This document shows positions 26,814 through 35,249 of a DNA stretch of 64,000 nt, piece by piece. Source of the stretch: Corynebacterium heidelbergense (lineage in GTDB: Bacteria > Actinomycetota > Actinomycetes > Mycobacteriales > Mycobacteriaceae). The DNA lies in the NCBI RefSeq assembly GCF_028609845.1, contig NZ_CP063191.1, positions 1,798,001 to 1,862,000 of the forward strand. Reading direction: 5' to 3'. Within the stretch, counting starts at the first letter, position 1, and every line of letters starts with the position of its first letter. A program made the position numbers and the translations under genes. The notes under the pieces were generated by a model that did no database searches, was not told the DNA's origin, and was given only the letters and a program-made list of their open reading frames with translations.

Positions 26814-28121
26814 GTGCGCAGTTCCGCCGCCCATTCCCCCCAGGGGCCGACGTTTACCCAGATGGGCGTGGCTGCGGAGATTGTGGACGCCCTGGCCGGG
26901 CACGGTATCCGCCACGCCTTCGCCATCCAGGAGCTGACTTTGCCCATCGCGTTGAAGGGGCAGGATGTCATCGGCCAAGCCCGCACGGGGATGGGCAAGA
27001 CTTTGGGGTTCGGTATTCCCCTGCTGGATCGCGTGTTCGACGATGCGGGGATTACCGAGCTGGACGGCTCCGTGCGGGCACTGGTGGTTGTGCCGACGCG
27101 AGAGCTGTGCCTGCAGGTGGCCGGGGATCTGGAGATGGCCGCCGGGAACCTCGCGGTGGGCGGTCGGGCGGTGACCGTCACCCCCATCTACGGCGGCGTG
27201 GGCTTCGAGGCCCAGCAGCGGGCCCTGGATAACGGCAGCGATGTGGTCGTGGGTACCCCCGGGCGCCTCTTGGATCTGCACCGGCAAAAGATTTTGGATC
27301 TGTCCTTGGTGGAGATCACGGTGTTGGATGAGGCCGACGAGATGCTGGATCAGGGTTTCCTCGACGACGTGCAGGCCATCCTCGCGGCCACCAGCCCCCA
27401 GCGCCAGACGATGCTCTTCTCAGCAACGATGCCCGGCCCCATTGTCGCCCTGACCCGCAAATTCATGCGCCAGCCGGTGATGATCCAGGCCGACAGCGGG
27501 GCCACGGAGGCCACGCACAAGAGCACCCGGCAGATCGTTTTCCAGTCCCACAAATTGGATCGGATGTCCGCGCTGGCCCGGTTGCTGCAATCCCCGGGCC
27601 GGGGCCGCACGATCGTGTTTGCCCGCACGAAGCGGCAGGCGGCGTTCGTGGCCCAGGATCTCGCGGCGCTGGGTTTTCGGGTGGGCGCGGTGCACGGGGA
27701 TATGCGGCAGCGGGACCGGGAGACGTCGCTGGCGCAGTTCCGCACCAATGAGGTGGACGTGATGGTCGCCACCGACGTGGCCGCCCGGGGGATCGATGTG
27801 CAGGAGGTGACGCATGTCGTGAACTACCAGGTGCCGGAGGACGAGCGCACCTATGTCCACCGGATCGGCCGGACGGGGCGGGCGGGCAAGTCCGGGATCG
27901 CGGTGACCCTGGTGGGCTGGGATGAGGTGACCCGGTGGAACGCCATCAACGACGCACTGGGCCTAGACCATGCGGATCCGCCGCAGTGGTTCTCCGCCAG
28001 CCCGGAGTTCCGGCAGACATTCGATCTTCCCGCAGGGGTCACGGATCGGGTGGGCCCGGCGCGAAAGGTGCAGGGGGCCCAGTCCGCTACGGCTCCGGCC
28101 CGGAAGTCCCACGCCAGATAG
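26814..28121 (+). CDS. rhlE: DEAD-box RNA helicase, RhlE type
   Basis: 435 residues from a GTG preceded by a strong AGGAGG site (26804-26809). Motifs in order: Q motif AFAIQELTLP (about 35-44), motif I ARTGMGKT (56-63), PTRELC, motif II DEAD in VLDEADEMLD, SAT motif (FSATMP), helicase-C domain with VFARTKRQA, ATDVAARGIDV, and HRIGRTGRAG. The C-terminal tail is short and basic. It unwinds structured RNA during ribosome assembly or mRNA decay. The M. tuberculosis equivalent is Rv3211. The following gene starts 46 bp downstream and is likely in the same transcript. Sure of the family; the RhlE name rests on synteny and motif similarity. Confidence 0.9.
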   Translation: MRSSAAHSPQGPTFTQMGVAAEIVDALAGHGIRHAFAIQELTLPIALKGQDVIGQARTGMGKTLGFGIPLLDRVFDDAGITELDGSVRALVVVPTRELCLQVAGDLEMAAGNLAVGGRAVTVTPIYGGVGFEAQQRALDNGSDVVVGTPGRLLDLHRQKILDLSLVEITVLDEADEMLDQGFLDDVQAILAATSPQRQTMLFSATMPGPIVALTRKFMRQPVMIQADSGATEATHKSTRQIVFQSHKLDRMSALARLLQSPGRGRTIVFARTKRQAAFVAQDLAALGFRVGAVHGDMRQRDRETSLAQFRTNEVDVMVATDVAARGIDVQEVTHVVNYQVPEDERTYVHRIGRTGRAGKSGIAVTLVGWDEVTRWNAINDALGLDHADPPQWFSASPEFRQTFDLPAGVTDRVGPARKVQGAQSATAPARKSHAR

Positions 28122-28167
28122 GTCTTTTTTCTTGTCGACGCCACCACCCCAGTGCCGGAAAACCGCC

Positions 28168-29406
28168 GTGCCACGGCCCGAACAGCGATCCGGGCGGGAT
28201 ATCCTCGCGACCCTGCTCATCCTTGCCCTAGCACTCCTCGCGGCCGGGGGTTGCTGGTGGTACAGCCAGGCCAGGGACGTGGAACACGAGCTGGCTTCCA
28301 CCCCCGCCCCCGCGTCCGCGCCCCCCGCTACTGCCGTGCCCGAGCAGCTCCGGGCGCTGTGGGAGGCCCCGGATCGTTCGGCGCGCCTGACGACGACCAC
28401 GTCGGGGGTGCTGACCGTCGCCGATAACCGTGCGGTCCTACGCGATCCCGAGGGCGGGCGGCAAGTGTGGAGCTATCGCCGGGAGCGCCCGATCTGCGGG
28501 ACGGCGGCGGACTGGGAACGGGTGGTGCTCATCTTCCGCAGCCCCAAGGGGTGTTCGGAGGGCTTGAGCTTCACCGCCGGGACCGGGCAGTACGCCCACA
28601 GCCGGGATGCCCTGGGCTCCCCGGAGGTCTCGGTGTTTAGCAGCAACAACCACGTGGGGTTAATCTCCCCGCAGCGGGTGGAGCTGTGGCGTTCGGACCT
28701 GGTTCGCACGACGGAGGTGGGCAGCCAGGAAGCCCCGGCCCAGCCGGGCCAGCAACAACCCCACGGGGAGTGCGAGTTCACCTCGGCGGCCACCCGCAAG
28801 CAGCTCCTGGCGACGGTCCAGCAGTGCCCAGGCCAGCAGAACAAGTTGGTGCGCTTGCTCCACGCGGTTCCGGCGAAGGCGGATGTGCCGGAGAAGTATC
28901 ACGAGTTCACCGTTCCCGCCGGTTCCGAGTTGGTGGCGATCGGCCAGGACAAGGCCGTGATTTACGTGCCCGGCAACGGGATCCGGGCCCGCGATGCCGA
29001 GGACGCCGTGGGCTCCCGATTCCAAATCCTGGGGGAAGATGGCCGGTTTAGCCAGGTCCCGGCCGATCCGACTTCCCTGGGAGCGCAGGAAGGCCTTCGG
29101 CAGCCGTGGACTGCGGATTTGCCGCATCACATGACGTGGTGGGATGGGTCCCGTCTGGTGGCTTTCCAGCCGGGGTCCATGGAACCGGTGTTCTCCGTGC
29201 CCGGGGCCATTGGTACTGGGGACACCGTGGCCGAGCGCCTCTTGGTGCCCGTCGCAGGGGGACTAGCAGTGGTGGATTGGTCGACCGGGGCGGTAGAGCG
29301 GACCATCCCGGTGGACCGATCCGGTTACGCGGGGCCGGTGGAGCTAAAGGTGGTGAACAACGTCATCGTGGAAAAGCGGGGCGATCGCGTCGTGGCGCTG
29401 GCCTAA
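28168..29406 (+). CDS. Membrane-anchored conserved protein (Rv3212 type), function unknown
   Basis: 412 residues from a GTG with a GGAAA site upstream. One membrane helix lies near residues 12-31, and the rest is predicted outside the cytoplasm. The sequence is rich in short strand-forming segments (LTTTTSGVLTVADNRAVL; LVAIGQDKAVIYVPGNG; ERLLVPVAGGLAVVDWSTG) spaced like beta-propeller repeats, a likely but unproven fold. Cysteines in pairs (RPICG, KGCSEG, GECEF, QQCPG) suggest disulfides. It follows the RhlE-type helicase as Rv3212 follows Rv3211. Its stop TAA overlaps the stop of the convergent membrane-protein gene (CTAA). Confidence 0.65.
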   Translation: MPRPEQRSGRDILATLLILALALLAAGGCWWYSQARDVEHELASTPAPASAPPATAVPEQLRALWEAPDRSARLTTTTSGVLTVADNRAVLRDPEGGRQVWSYRRERPICGTAADWERVVLIFRSPKGCSEGLSFTAGTGQYAHSRDALGSPEVSVFSSNNHVGLISPQRVELWRSDLVRTTEVGSQEAPAQPGQQQPHGECEFTSAATRKQLLATVQQCPGQQNKLVRLLHAVPAKADVPEKYHEFTVPAGSELVAIGQDKAVIYVPGNGIRARDAEDAVGSRFQILGEDGRFSQVPADPTSLGAQEGLRQPWTADLPHHMTWWDGSRLVAFQPGSMEPVFSVPGAIGTGDTVAERLLVPVAGGLAVVDWSTGAVERTIPVDRSGYAGPVELKVVNNVIVEKRGDRVVALA

Positions 29407-29828
29407 ATTTTGTGGCGCGTCGCGGCCCAGTCCACGGAGCGGGGATTAAACAGTAGGCCGAGCCCAACGATGGCGAACAATGCCGTGGGAACACCCAGGT
29501 GCAGGGCACCGGAGCGGAACATGTAGTAAGCCACGCCCAGCAAGCAAAGCTGGAAAAAAACGATGGGCCCGCGCCCCCAGAAGCTGCCGCGGTAGAGGAA
29601 GACCCCGGCGGCTAGGACGGCCCCGCAGACGAAGAAGAACCACAGGGCGGTGCCGTAGCCGCTGATCTTGGCGCCGGGATCGTGGAAGCCCTGGGCTTCG
29701 CGGATCACGAGGAAGATGCCGAAGAGGACGCCCGCGAGGCCCTCGAGTATGCCGAGAATGCCCGCCCAGCGAACGGGCGGCGGCGGGGTGGCGGCGGGGC
29801 GGGGGGTGCTGGAAGACCTCGGGCTCAT
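29403..29828 (-). CDS. Small integral membrane protein (Rv3217c type)
   Basis: 141 residues with a Ser/Pro-rich head followed by about four hydrophobic helices (GILGILEGLAGVLFGIFLVI; ALWFFFVCGAVLAAGVFLY; IVFFQLCLLGVAYYM; TALFAIVGLGLLF) and a short basic tail. It resembles the conserved membrane protein found beside whiB1 in mycobacteria. No transport or enzyme motif is seen. The promoter lies in the 417-bp gap before whiB1, which also contains a CRP/GlxR-like palindrome centred about 50 bp upstream of this start. Confidence 0.65.
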   Translation of the reverse strand: MSPRSSSTPRPAATPPPPVRWAGILGILEGLAGVLFGIFLVIREAQGFHDPGAKISGYGTALWFFFVCGAVLAAGVFLYRGSFWGRGPIVFFQLCLLGVAYYMFRSGALHLGVPTALFAIVGLGLLFNPRSVDWAATRHKI

Positions 29829-29868
29829 GGTTTAGGCAGTCTACCCCCGGTATCGAAACGGCCAGCAA

Positions 29869-29886
29869 TAGTGAGCTTGGTCACAC
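29869..29886. promoter_or_regulatory. CRP/GlxR-type operator candidate
   Basis: GTGA-N6-TCAC palindrome (29871-29874, 29881-29884) fits the GlxR/CRP core TGTGA-N6-TCACA, with one mismatch in the left outer base. It lies between the leftward membrane-protein gene (start 29828) and rightward whiB1 (start 30246). Mycobacterial whiB1 is known to be controlled by the CRP homologue Rv3676, which makes this site credible; binding is inferred. Confidence 0.6.
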
Positions 29887-29955
29887 TTTTAACGCGGCCC
29901 TAGCAACCCCGAAACATCCGTGCAATACTTCTCCGAGTAGCCAAAAGGGGACAGC

Positions 29956-29980
29956 GCATCCGGTTTGCCGGATGCTCTTT
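29956..29980 (+). terminator. Hairpin with T-rich tail in the whiB1 upstream region
   Basis: An 8-bp perfect stem (GCATCCGG / CCGGATGC, 29956-29963 and 29968-29975) with a TTTG loop is followed by TCTTT. It stands about 265 bp before whiB1, where no rightward gene needs ending. It may end a small RNA, attenuate the whiB1 leader, or stop read-through from 28168-29406. Confidence 0.5.
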
Positions 29981-30133
29981 CCATGCCCGGAAGTGGTCTT
30001 GACGAGACCTCAACCGAATCGGTGCCCACGACTGACACCACGTCTGGCCGCCTGGGACCGGGCTTGCTGGTAAGGCTCGTTCGCAATTCGAATCCTTCAT
30101 CACCGGCTCTGTGAGCTGGCGGATCCATTCGAT

Positions 30134-30148
30134 GGTTACACCATAACC
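30134..30148. promoter_or_regulatory. Inverted repeat upstream of whiB1, possible operator
   Basis: GGTTA-CACCA-TAACC is a perfect 5+5 inverted repeat, extended by flanking AT/AT with one mismatch, about 100 bp before the whiB1 ATG. A 12-base direct repeat (TCACCGGCTCTG) also occurs on either side at 30100-30111 and 30190-30201. No known regulator is recognised. Confidence 0.35.
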
Positions 30149-30245
30149 CATGCGGGCGGGAAAGGCCTTATCGCACCGTCACACCCACTTCACCGGCTCT
30201 GCACGGAGCCACAACTGCTGCACGCCGCTAGAAAGGATCACCACA

Positions 30246-30512
30246 ATGGATTGGCGCCACAAAGCTGTCTGTCGCGACGAGGACCCCGAACTATTCTTCC
30301 CGGTCGGTAACTCCGGCCCCGCTCTGGCTCAGATTGCCAAGGCCAAGCTGGTCTGCAACCGTTGCCCCGTGACCTCCCAGTGCCTTGCCTGGGCCATCGA
30401 GTCCGGCCAGGATGCCGGCGTGTGGGGCGGCATGTCCGAAGACGAGCGCCGCGCGCTGAAGCGTCGCAACAACCGCGGCCGCTCCCGCACCCGCACTCGC
30501 GCTACGGTCTAA
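30246..30512 (+). CDS. whiB1: WhiB1-type iron-sulfur transcriptional regulator (WhcE)
   Basis: 88 residues. Four Fe-S cysteines at 9, 37, 40 and 46 (C-x27-C-x2-C-x5-C) are followed by the GVWGG turn (58-62) and a basic Arg/Lys/Thr-rich DNA-binding tail. WhiB1 is the essential, nitric-oxide-sensitive [4Fe-4S] regulator of mycobacteria that binds the primary sigma factor. The corynebacterial counterpart near sigH is WhcE, linked to heat and oxidative stress. An AAAGGA site lies before the ATG. The long upstream region has a GlxR-like site, a hairpin and an inverted repeat. The family call is certain; the WhiB1/WhcE subtype rests on sequence and the adjoining sigH-rshA. Confidence 0.93.
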   Translation: MDWRHKAVCRDEDPELFFPVGNSGPALAQIAKAKLVCNRCPVTSQCLAWAIESGQDAGVWGGMSEDERRALKRRNNRGRSRTRTRATV

Positions 30513-30526
30513 CCGACTGCGCGTTT

Positions 30527-30555
30527 TTGGGGCCACCCGGCACCCACGTTAAAAT
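30527..30555 (+). promoter_or_regulatory. Promoter candidate for bL37 gene
   Basis: TTGGGG (30527-30532), 17-base spacer, TAAAAT (30550-30555), about 50 bp before the bL37 ATG. A good fit to a housekeeping promoter in this group; not experimentally known. Confidence 0.5.
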
Positions 30556-30605
30556 CCCGAGAAGCGTATTCTCAGTAGCCCCCAAAACCGTCAAGGAGAC
30601 GCCCG

Positions 30606-30680
30606 ATGAGCAAGCGTGGCCGTAAGCGCAAGGATCGCCGGAAGAAGAAGGCCAATCACGGCCGTCGCCCGAACTCCTAA
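30606..30680 (+). CDS. Ribosomal protein bL37 (24 residues, AURKAIP1/COX24-like)
   Basis: A 24-codon gene whose product starts MSKRGRKRKDRRKKK and ends ANHGRRPNS. It is extremely basic and matches the AURKAIP1/COX24-type miniprotein recognised as actinobacterial large-subunit protein bL37 in mycobacterial ribosome structures. The ATG has an AAGGAGA site seven bases upstream. Its own promoter candidate lies at 30527-30555 and a strong terminator follows ten bases after the stop, so it forms a one-gene unit. Such short genes are often missed in annotation. Confidence 0.85.
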   Translation: MSKRGRKRKDRRKKKANHGRRPNS

Positions 30681-30689
30681 AGAACAAAA

Positions 30690-30716
30690 CCCGCCGACAG
30701 CATCGGCGGGTTTTTT
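30690..30716 (+). terminator. Rho-independent terminator
   Basis: 8-bp stem CCCGCCGA/TCGGCGGG with a 5-base loop, followed by six T. It separates the bL37 gene from the convergent rshA stop at 30722, and its A-rich left flank may serve the leftward transcript too. Confidence 0.9.
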
Positions 30717-30721
30717 CATGC

Positions 30722-31015
30722 TTACTCGCGGTATTCGTAGCGCACTCGCAACTGGGCGCGGATCCGCGAATGCAACTCCTGCGGCGCGGTCTCGTTGCAG
30801 GTAGAGCGTAATAGCTGCCGCACCGCCATCTCGATCCCTAGCATCTCCAAGCACTCGGGGCACTTATCCACATGGTGTTGCAGTAGGGCGCGCAGATTCT
30901 CGTCGCAGCCGCCATCCACATACTCGTAGAGAACGTCCATGAGGTTGGAACAGTCGGACCTCGTCGGGTCCACCGAGGAGAGGTAGGCGCCATCATCGTG
31001 CTTGTCAGTTGCCAT
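30722..31015 (-). CDS. rshA: Anti-sigma factor RshA (zinc-binding ZAS type)
   Basis: 97 residues. The ZAS motif H-x3-C-x2-C is at His48, Cys52 and Cys55, with additional cysteines at 22 and 37 and one nearer the end. In this family, oxidation of the zinc cysteines releases SigH. It has no membrane segment, so it is a cytoplasmic redox sensor. The ATG at 31015 lies four bases after the sigH stop, so the two are made together. The earlier start at 31096 lies within sigH and is rejected. Confidence 0.92.
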   Translation of the reverse strand: MATDKHDDGAYLSSVDPTRSDCSNLMDVLYEYVDGGCDENLRALLQHHVDKCPECLEMLGIEMAVRQLLRSTCNETAPQELHSRIRAQLRVRYEYRE

Positions 31016-31019
31016 TGTT

Positions 31020-31679
31020 CTATCCCTCACGTGTCCTCGTAGTTTCGGGACCCACCGACTGAGGTTCCCGCTTGGTACCCGCCCCCACAGTGCCAATGCC
31101 GTGTTCCGCTGCCACGTCTTTCAGAGCCGCGCGCAATTGCTTCCGGCCGCGGTGCAGCCTACTCATCACGGTGCCAATGGGGGTATCCATGATCTCCGCG
31201 ATCTCCTTGTAGGGCAGGCCCTCCACATCCGCGTAGTAGACCACCATGCGGTAGTCCTCGCTGAGGTCCATCAAAGCCTGCTGGATCCGCACGTCCGGGA
31301 TGTGCTTGAGGGCTTCCACCTCCGCAGATTCCAACCCCGTGGAGTGGTGGGAGGCGCTCTCGGCCAACTGCCAATCGGCAACGTCCTCCGTGGGCGCCTC
31401 CACCGGTCGCCGCTGGGCCTTACGGTAACCGTTGATGTAGGTGTTTGTCAGGATGCGGTACATCCACGCCTTCAAGTTCGTCCCGGGGCGAAACGAACGG
31501 AAGGCCTGATAGGCCTTCATGTAGGCGTCCTGCACCAGATCTTGGGCATCGGCCGGGTTACGGGTCATGCGCAACGCCGCGCCGTAGAGCTGATCCAGCA
31601 GCGGCAGCGCGTCTGCTTCGAACCGGGCCAGCAACTCCGCGTCGCTGTCCTCGGTCCGCCTAGTCATAGTCGGAGCCAT
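31020..31679 (-). CDS. sigH: ECF sigma factor SigH
   Basis: 219 residues from the ATG at 31679, which has a GAGAGGAGA ribosome site; the longer frame from 31697 lacks one. Sigma region 2 (about 25-95) has [20 protein letters not shown] and the [12 protein letters not shown] segment. Region 4 (about 145-195) has the [20 protein letters not shown] helix-turn-helix. SigH directs the thiol-oxidative and heat stress regulon. Upstream lies a sequence matching SigH's own promoter consensus (31706-31732), which suggests autoregulation. The cognate anti-sigma gene follows directly. Confidence 0.95.
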   Translation of the reverse strand: MAPTMTRRTEDSDAELLARFEADALPLLDQLYGAALRMTRNPADAQDLVQDAYMKAYQAFRSFRPGTNLKAWMYRILTNTYINGYRKAQRRPVEAPTEDVADWQLAESASHHSTGLESAEVEALKHIPDVRIQQALMDLSEDYRMVVYYADVEGLPYKEIAEIMDTPIGTVMSRLHRGRKQLRAALKDVAAEHGIGTVGAGTKREPQSVGPETTRTREG

Positions 31680-31705
31680 CGCTCTCCTCTCGTGCATTCC
31701 ACACC

Positions 31706-31732
31706 AACGCCACGCGGGCCGCGCGTTATTCC
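31706..31732 (-). promoter_or_regulatory. SigH-type promoter upstream of sigH
   Basis: On the minus strand GGAATA (31732-31727) is followed by 18 bases and GTT (31708-31706), the consensus recognised by SigH/SigR-type sigma factors. The -35 hexamer is made partly of the GAA TAA end of the upstream SRAP gene. The -10 end lies about 27 bp before the sigH ATG. Confidence 0.7.
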
Positions 31733-32385
31733 GGCTCCAGCAGCTCCGGGCCGTTATTGGCCACGTTACCCACCGCCCGCGAAACCTTTTGACTCTCTAG
31801 CTGCGGCCAGTGCTGGGCCCCCGGGCGCGCCGCAAGCTGCGCTACTGTTGTGGGCGTCCCCAATAACCATTCCGCGGCCTCATCCTCCTCGCCTTCCAAC
31901 AGGACCCGAGGCATCCGATGATGCAGCCAGGCCATGTCCTCCGGCGCCGCGGTGGTCACAATCGTGCCGTACAACTGCCCCGCGATGAGCTTGCACATTC
32001 CCGCCACCAACAGCGGCTCGCCATCGGAAGAGGAGGTGAACCAGGGTTGCTTGGCGGCGCCGTCGGCCGTCCACTCGTACCAGCCATCCATGACGAACAG
32101 GCACGGGCGGGACCCGCGGAACAGGGGCTTGCTCAGCACTGTCTCCCCGCGGGCATTGAACACCGTCTTCGGGGGATAACCCCACCGGGCCGGGCCAATC
32201 GTCGGCCGCTGACGGAAGGGCCGCACGATCGGCACCACATGAGAGGGAGCCACGTTGTAATTCGGCCGCCACATCCCGGAACCGGACTGCTCCCCCACCA
32301 CCGGCACCTCGGCGCTGCCCAACCGCCGGGACAACAGCGGGCGAACATCGTCGATTTCCGAAAACAGCACATAGCGGCCACACAT
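31726..32385 (-). CDS. SRAP/HMCES-family DNA-protein crosslink enzyme (YedK type)
   Basis: 219 residues. The obligatory Met-Cys start (Cys2 becomes the catalytic N-terminal nucleophile) is followed by the FNARGET segment (Asn77), DGWYEW (Glu104) and HHRMPRVL (His156), matching the active-site Asn, Glu and His of E. coli YedK. It forms a stable thiazolidine link with abasic sites in single-stranded DNA. It is divergent from aroA with a 40-bp gap. Its stop codon lies within the SigH-type promoter of sigH, so transcripts may overlap. The M. tuberculosis equivalent is Rv3226c. Confidence 0.93.
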   Translation of the reverse strand: MCGRYVLFSEIDDVRPLLSRRLGSAEVPVVGEQSGSGMWRPNYNVAPSHVVPIVRPFRQRPTIGPARWGYPPKTVFNARGETVLSKPLFRGSRPCLFVMDGWYEWTADGAAKQPWFTSSSDGEPLLVAGMCKLIAGQLYGTIVTTAAPEDMAWLHHRMPRVLLEGEEDEAAEWLLGTPTTVAQLAARPGAQHWPQLESQKVSRAVGNVANNGPELLEPE

Positions 32386-32425
32386 AACAGCCCATTATCC
32401 CGAAGCCGCCGCCACAGGTGGAACA

Positions 32426-33736
32426 ATGGTTTCCATGTCTAACGAATTGTGGTCCGCGCCGGTCGCCGGAGCCCCGGTCACCGCGAACGTGAGCATCCCG
32501 GGATCCAAGTCCATGACAAACCGGGCGCTCATCCTCGCCGCCCTCGCCGCCGGGCAGACCTCCACCATCACCGGCGCGCTCCACAGCCGCGATACCCAGT
32601 TGATGATGGACGCGCTGCGCACCCTCGGCGTGCACATCACCGAGGAGGGAAGCACGCTCCGCGTCATCGCTCCGGAGGCATTTACCGGCGGCGAAATCCA
32701 CTGCGGTTTGGCCGGGACCGTCATGCGCTTCGTCCCGCCCCTCGCGGCGCTTGCCGCAGGCACCGTGAGCTTCGACGGCGACGAGCAGGCCCGCCACCGG
32801 CCCATGAAGACAACCCTGGATTCCCTCCGCGCGCTCGGCGTGGAGGTAACCACCGCCACCCAGGCCGAGGCCCTACCCTTCAGCCTGCGCAACTCCCGGG
32901 AGCACCCGGAGGTGCCCGGCGGCGAGGTGCGCATCGATGCCTCTGCGTCCTCCCAGTTCGTCTCCGGGCTGCTGCTCGCCGGGGCCCGCTACCGGGATGG
33001 GGTCACCGTTATCCATGAGGGCACCGCGCTGCCCAGCCAACCCCATGTGGAAATGACTGTGCACATGCTCCGGGAGGCCGGGGTGGATGTGCAGTGCAGC
33101 TTTAACCGCTGGGAGGCGGCGCCGGGCCCCGTGGCCGGGCGCACCTGGCACATCGAACCGGACCTCTCCAACGCCACCCCCTTCATGGCCGCCGCGGCAG
33201 TGACAGGCGGACAGGTGCGCATCGCCGAATGGCCGCAGAGCACCACCCAGCCGGGCGATCAATTCCGCACCATCCTGGAGGACATGGGTGCCCGTGCGGA
33301 GTACTGCGCCGACACCTGCGAACTACTGGTCCAGGCCCCTCAGTCCGACGGCCCCCAGCTGCGCGGCATCACGTGGGACATGCACGACATCGGGGAGTTG
33401 ACCCCCACCGTCGCCGCCCTCGCGGCCCTGGCCAGCACGCCCAGCCACCTCTACGGCATCGCCCACCTGCGCGGCCACGAGACCAACCGCCTGGCCGCCC
33501 TGGCCCGCAACATCAACCGCCTTGGCGGGCGCGCCATCGAAACCGACGATGGCATCACCATCGAACCCGCCCCACTCACCGGGGGAATCTGGGAATCCTA
33601 CGCGGACCACCGGATGGCCACGGCGGGGGCCATCATCGGCCTGGCCGTTCCCGGGATCCAAGTGGAGGACATCGACACCACCGCCAAAACCCTGCCGGGC
33701 TTCCGCTCCATGTGGTCCCGGCTGCTGGAGGGCTAG
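32426..33736 (+). CDS. aroA: 3-phosphoshikimate 1-carboxyvinyltransferase (EPSP synthase)
   Basis: 436 residues. The [14 protein letters not shown] phosphate-binding loop is near residues 24-37, with [39 protein letters not shown] and [14 protein letters not shown] further along, all typical of AroA. It joins shikimate-3-phosphate and phosphoenolpyruvate in aromatic amino-acid synthesis. The ATG at 32426 has an AGGTGG site; an ATG three codons later is possible. The stop is two bases before rsgA, an actinobacterial pairing (Rv3227-Rv3228). Confidence 0.96.
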   Translation: MVSMSNELWSAPVAGAPVTANVSIPGSKSMTNRALILAALAAGQTSTITGALHSRDTQLMMDALRTLGVHITEEGSTLRVIAPEAFTGGEIHCGLAGTVMRFVPPLAALAAGTVSFDGDEQARHRPMKTTLDSLRALGVEVTTATQAEALPFSLRNSREHPEVPGGEVRIDASASSQFVSGLLLAGARYRDGVTVIHEGTALPSQPHVEMTVHMLREAGVDVQCSFNRWEAAPGPVAGRTWHIEPDLSNATPFMAAAAVTGGQVRIAEWPQSTTQPGDQFRTILEDMGARAEYCADTCELLVQAPQSDGPQLRGITWDMHDIGELTPTVAALAALASTPSHLYGIAHLRGHETNRLAALARNINRLGGRAIETDDGITIEPAPLTGGIWESYADHRMATAGAIIGLAVPGIQVEDIDTTAKTLPGFRSMWSRLLEG

Positions 33737-33738
33737 CA

Positions 33739-34737
33739 ATGGCGGCACGAACCCGCAGAAGCTGGGACGAGACGGACGTTCGCATCCGCCCCGGCAAGGG
33801 CTCCCGGCCCCGCACGAAGGACCGCCCCGCCCACAAGGACGCCCAATTCGGCCTCGTCGTGTCCAAAGACCGCGGCCGCTGGGGGGTGGTCCTGGACACG
33901 GCGACGATCACCTGCATGCGGGCCCGCGAGCTGGGGCGCACCCCCATCGTGGTGGGGGACCGAGTGGGCGTGGTGGGGGATACTTCCGGGGCCGAGGGCA
34001 CCCTGGCCCGCATCGTCAAGGTGGAGGACCGCCGCAGCGTGCTGCGCCGCACCGCCGACGACACGGACCCCTACGAGCGGGTGGTGGTGGCCAACGCGGA
34101 CAAGCTGCTCATCGTCACCGCCGTGGCGGACCCGCCGCCGCGGGCCGGTTTTGTGGAGCGCGCCCTCGTGGCCGCCTTTGTGGGGGGCCTGACCCCCGTG
34201 TTGTGCCTAACTAAGTCGGACCTCGCGGACCCGAGCGAGTTCGCCGCGGAATTCCAGGACCTGGACGTGCGGGTCCTGCGCACGGGCATCGACGACGACC
34301 TGGAGGAGCTGCGCGCCGAGATCACCCCCGGCATCTCCGCCCTACTCGGCCACTCCGGCGTGGGCAAGTCCACGCTGGTCAACCGGCTCGTGCCGGATGC
34401 CGATCGGGAGACCGGCGAAGTCTCCCAAGTGGGCAAGGGGCGGCACACCTCCACGCAGTCCGTGGCGCTGCGCCTGCCCGAGGGGGACGGCTGGATCATC
34501 GACACCCCCGGGATCCGCAGCTTCGGCCTCGCCCACGTGGATCCCGCGACCGTCGTGGGCGTGTTCGAGGACCTCTCCGCCCTGGCCGAGGCCTGCCCCC
34601 GGGGCTGCACCCACCTGGGTCCCCCGGCCGATCCGGAGTGCGCGCTGGACACGGCCACCGGCGCCACGGCCCGCCGCGTCCTGGCGGTGCGGAAGTTGTT
34701 GGCGGCCCTGCGCTCCAACAACGAATGGGAGATGTGA
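33739..34737 (+). CDS. rsgA: Ribosome small-subunit-dependent GTPase RsgA
   Basis: 332 residues. An N-terminal OB-fold (about 35-95) is followed by a circularly permuted GTPase: G4 LTKSD first, then G1 GHSGVGKST, G2 region around the HTSTQS loop, and G3 DTPG in IIDTPGIRSFG. A C-terminal zinc knuckle (CPRGCTH with a later PECAL Cys) completes the family pattern. RsgA checks late 30S maturation and is tuned by (p)ppGpp. Translation is probably coupled to aroA (two-base gap). The gene ends three bases before the convergent DUF6912 gene. Confidence 0.95.
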   Translation: MAARTRRSWDETDVRIRPGKGSRPRTKDRPAHKDAQFGLVVSKDRGRWGVVLDTATITCMRARELGRTPIVVGDRVGVVGDTSGAEGTLARIVKVEDRRSVLRRTADDTDPYERVVVANADKLLIVTAVADPPPRAGFVERALVAAFVGGLTPVLCLTKSDLADPSEFAAEFQDLDVRVLRTGIDDDLEELRAEITPGISALLGHSGVGKSTLVNRLVPDADRETGEVSQVGKGRHTSTQSVALRLPEGDGWIIDTPGIRSFGLAHVDPATVVGVFEDLSALAEACPRGCTHLGPPADPECALDTATGATARRVLAVRKLLAALRSNNEWEM

Positions 34738-34740
34738 TCC

Positions 34741-35247
34741 CTACAGCAGCTCTAGCAGGAAGGGCAGTTCCTTTGCGTCGTACCAGGACATGAGGTTGTC
34801 CTCGGCATTCCCGAGGGTGATCTCCGCGTCCTCGTCGCCGAGGTCCGCAGCATCCACGATTTCGATGGCCGCGCGCGTGTCCGCCTCCGCATCGGCATCG
34901 TCCACGTGAATGGCCGCGAGCTGCTCGGCCCGCAGTACCGGGGGATCCAGCCGCACGACGGACTCGCCGTCCTCGGGGGCGAAGGTGATCGCGGCATCGT
35001 CCACATCCGCGCTCATCACCACCCGCCGGTGGGGAAACCGCTCCTCCGCCTCGGCGGACAACAGCCGCAGGGAGGCCCGGGCGGCGTCCAGGAAGGCGGT
35101 GTAGGCCAGCTCTTCCTCATCTCCCCCGGTGTAGAACTCCCGGACCGCCGGGGTGAGGGCGAAGGCCACGGCGCTGCGCACGGGCATCGCGCCGCTGCTG
35201 TGGAGCACGGCGAGCATGTCGAAGGTCCCCGGAATGTAGATCCGCAA
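34741..35247 (-). CDS. DUF6912-type conserved actinobacterial protein
   Basis: 168 residues starting MRIYIPGTFDMLAVL, a strand-turn-helix opening typical of a conserved actinobacterial family with no known function (DUF6912 as I recall). It then has an AFALTPAVREFYTGGDEEELAYTAFLD-like helical part (about 27-55), RRVVMSADVDD and an acidic C-terminal half ending in LMSWYDAKELPFLLELL. It is cytoplasmic and acidic, with no catalytic motif. It lies two bases after the HAD-hydrolase stop and is surely co-transcribed with it. Confidence 0.65.
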   Translation of the reverse strand: MRIYIPGTFDMLAVLHSSGAMPVRSAVAFALTPAVREFYTGGDEEELAYTAFLDAARASLRLLSAEAEERFPHRRVVMSADVDDAAITFAPEDGESVVRLDPPVLRAEQLAAIHVDDADAEADTRAAIEIVDAADLGDEDAEITLGNAEDNLMSWYDAKELPFLLELL

Positions 35248-35249
35248 GG

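Noticed and set aside
30055..30105. tRNA-like TTCGAAT loop in the whiB1 upstream region
   Set aside because: No matching T stem, anticodon arm or acceptor pairing could be built.
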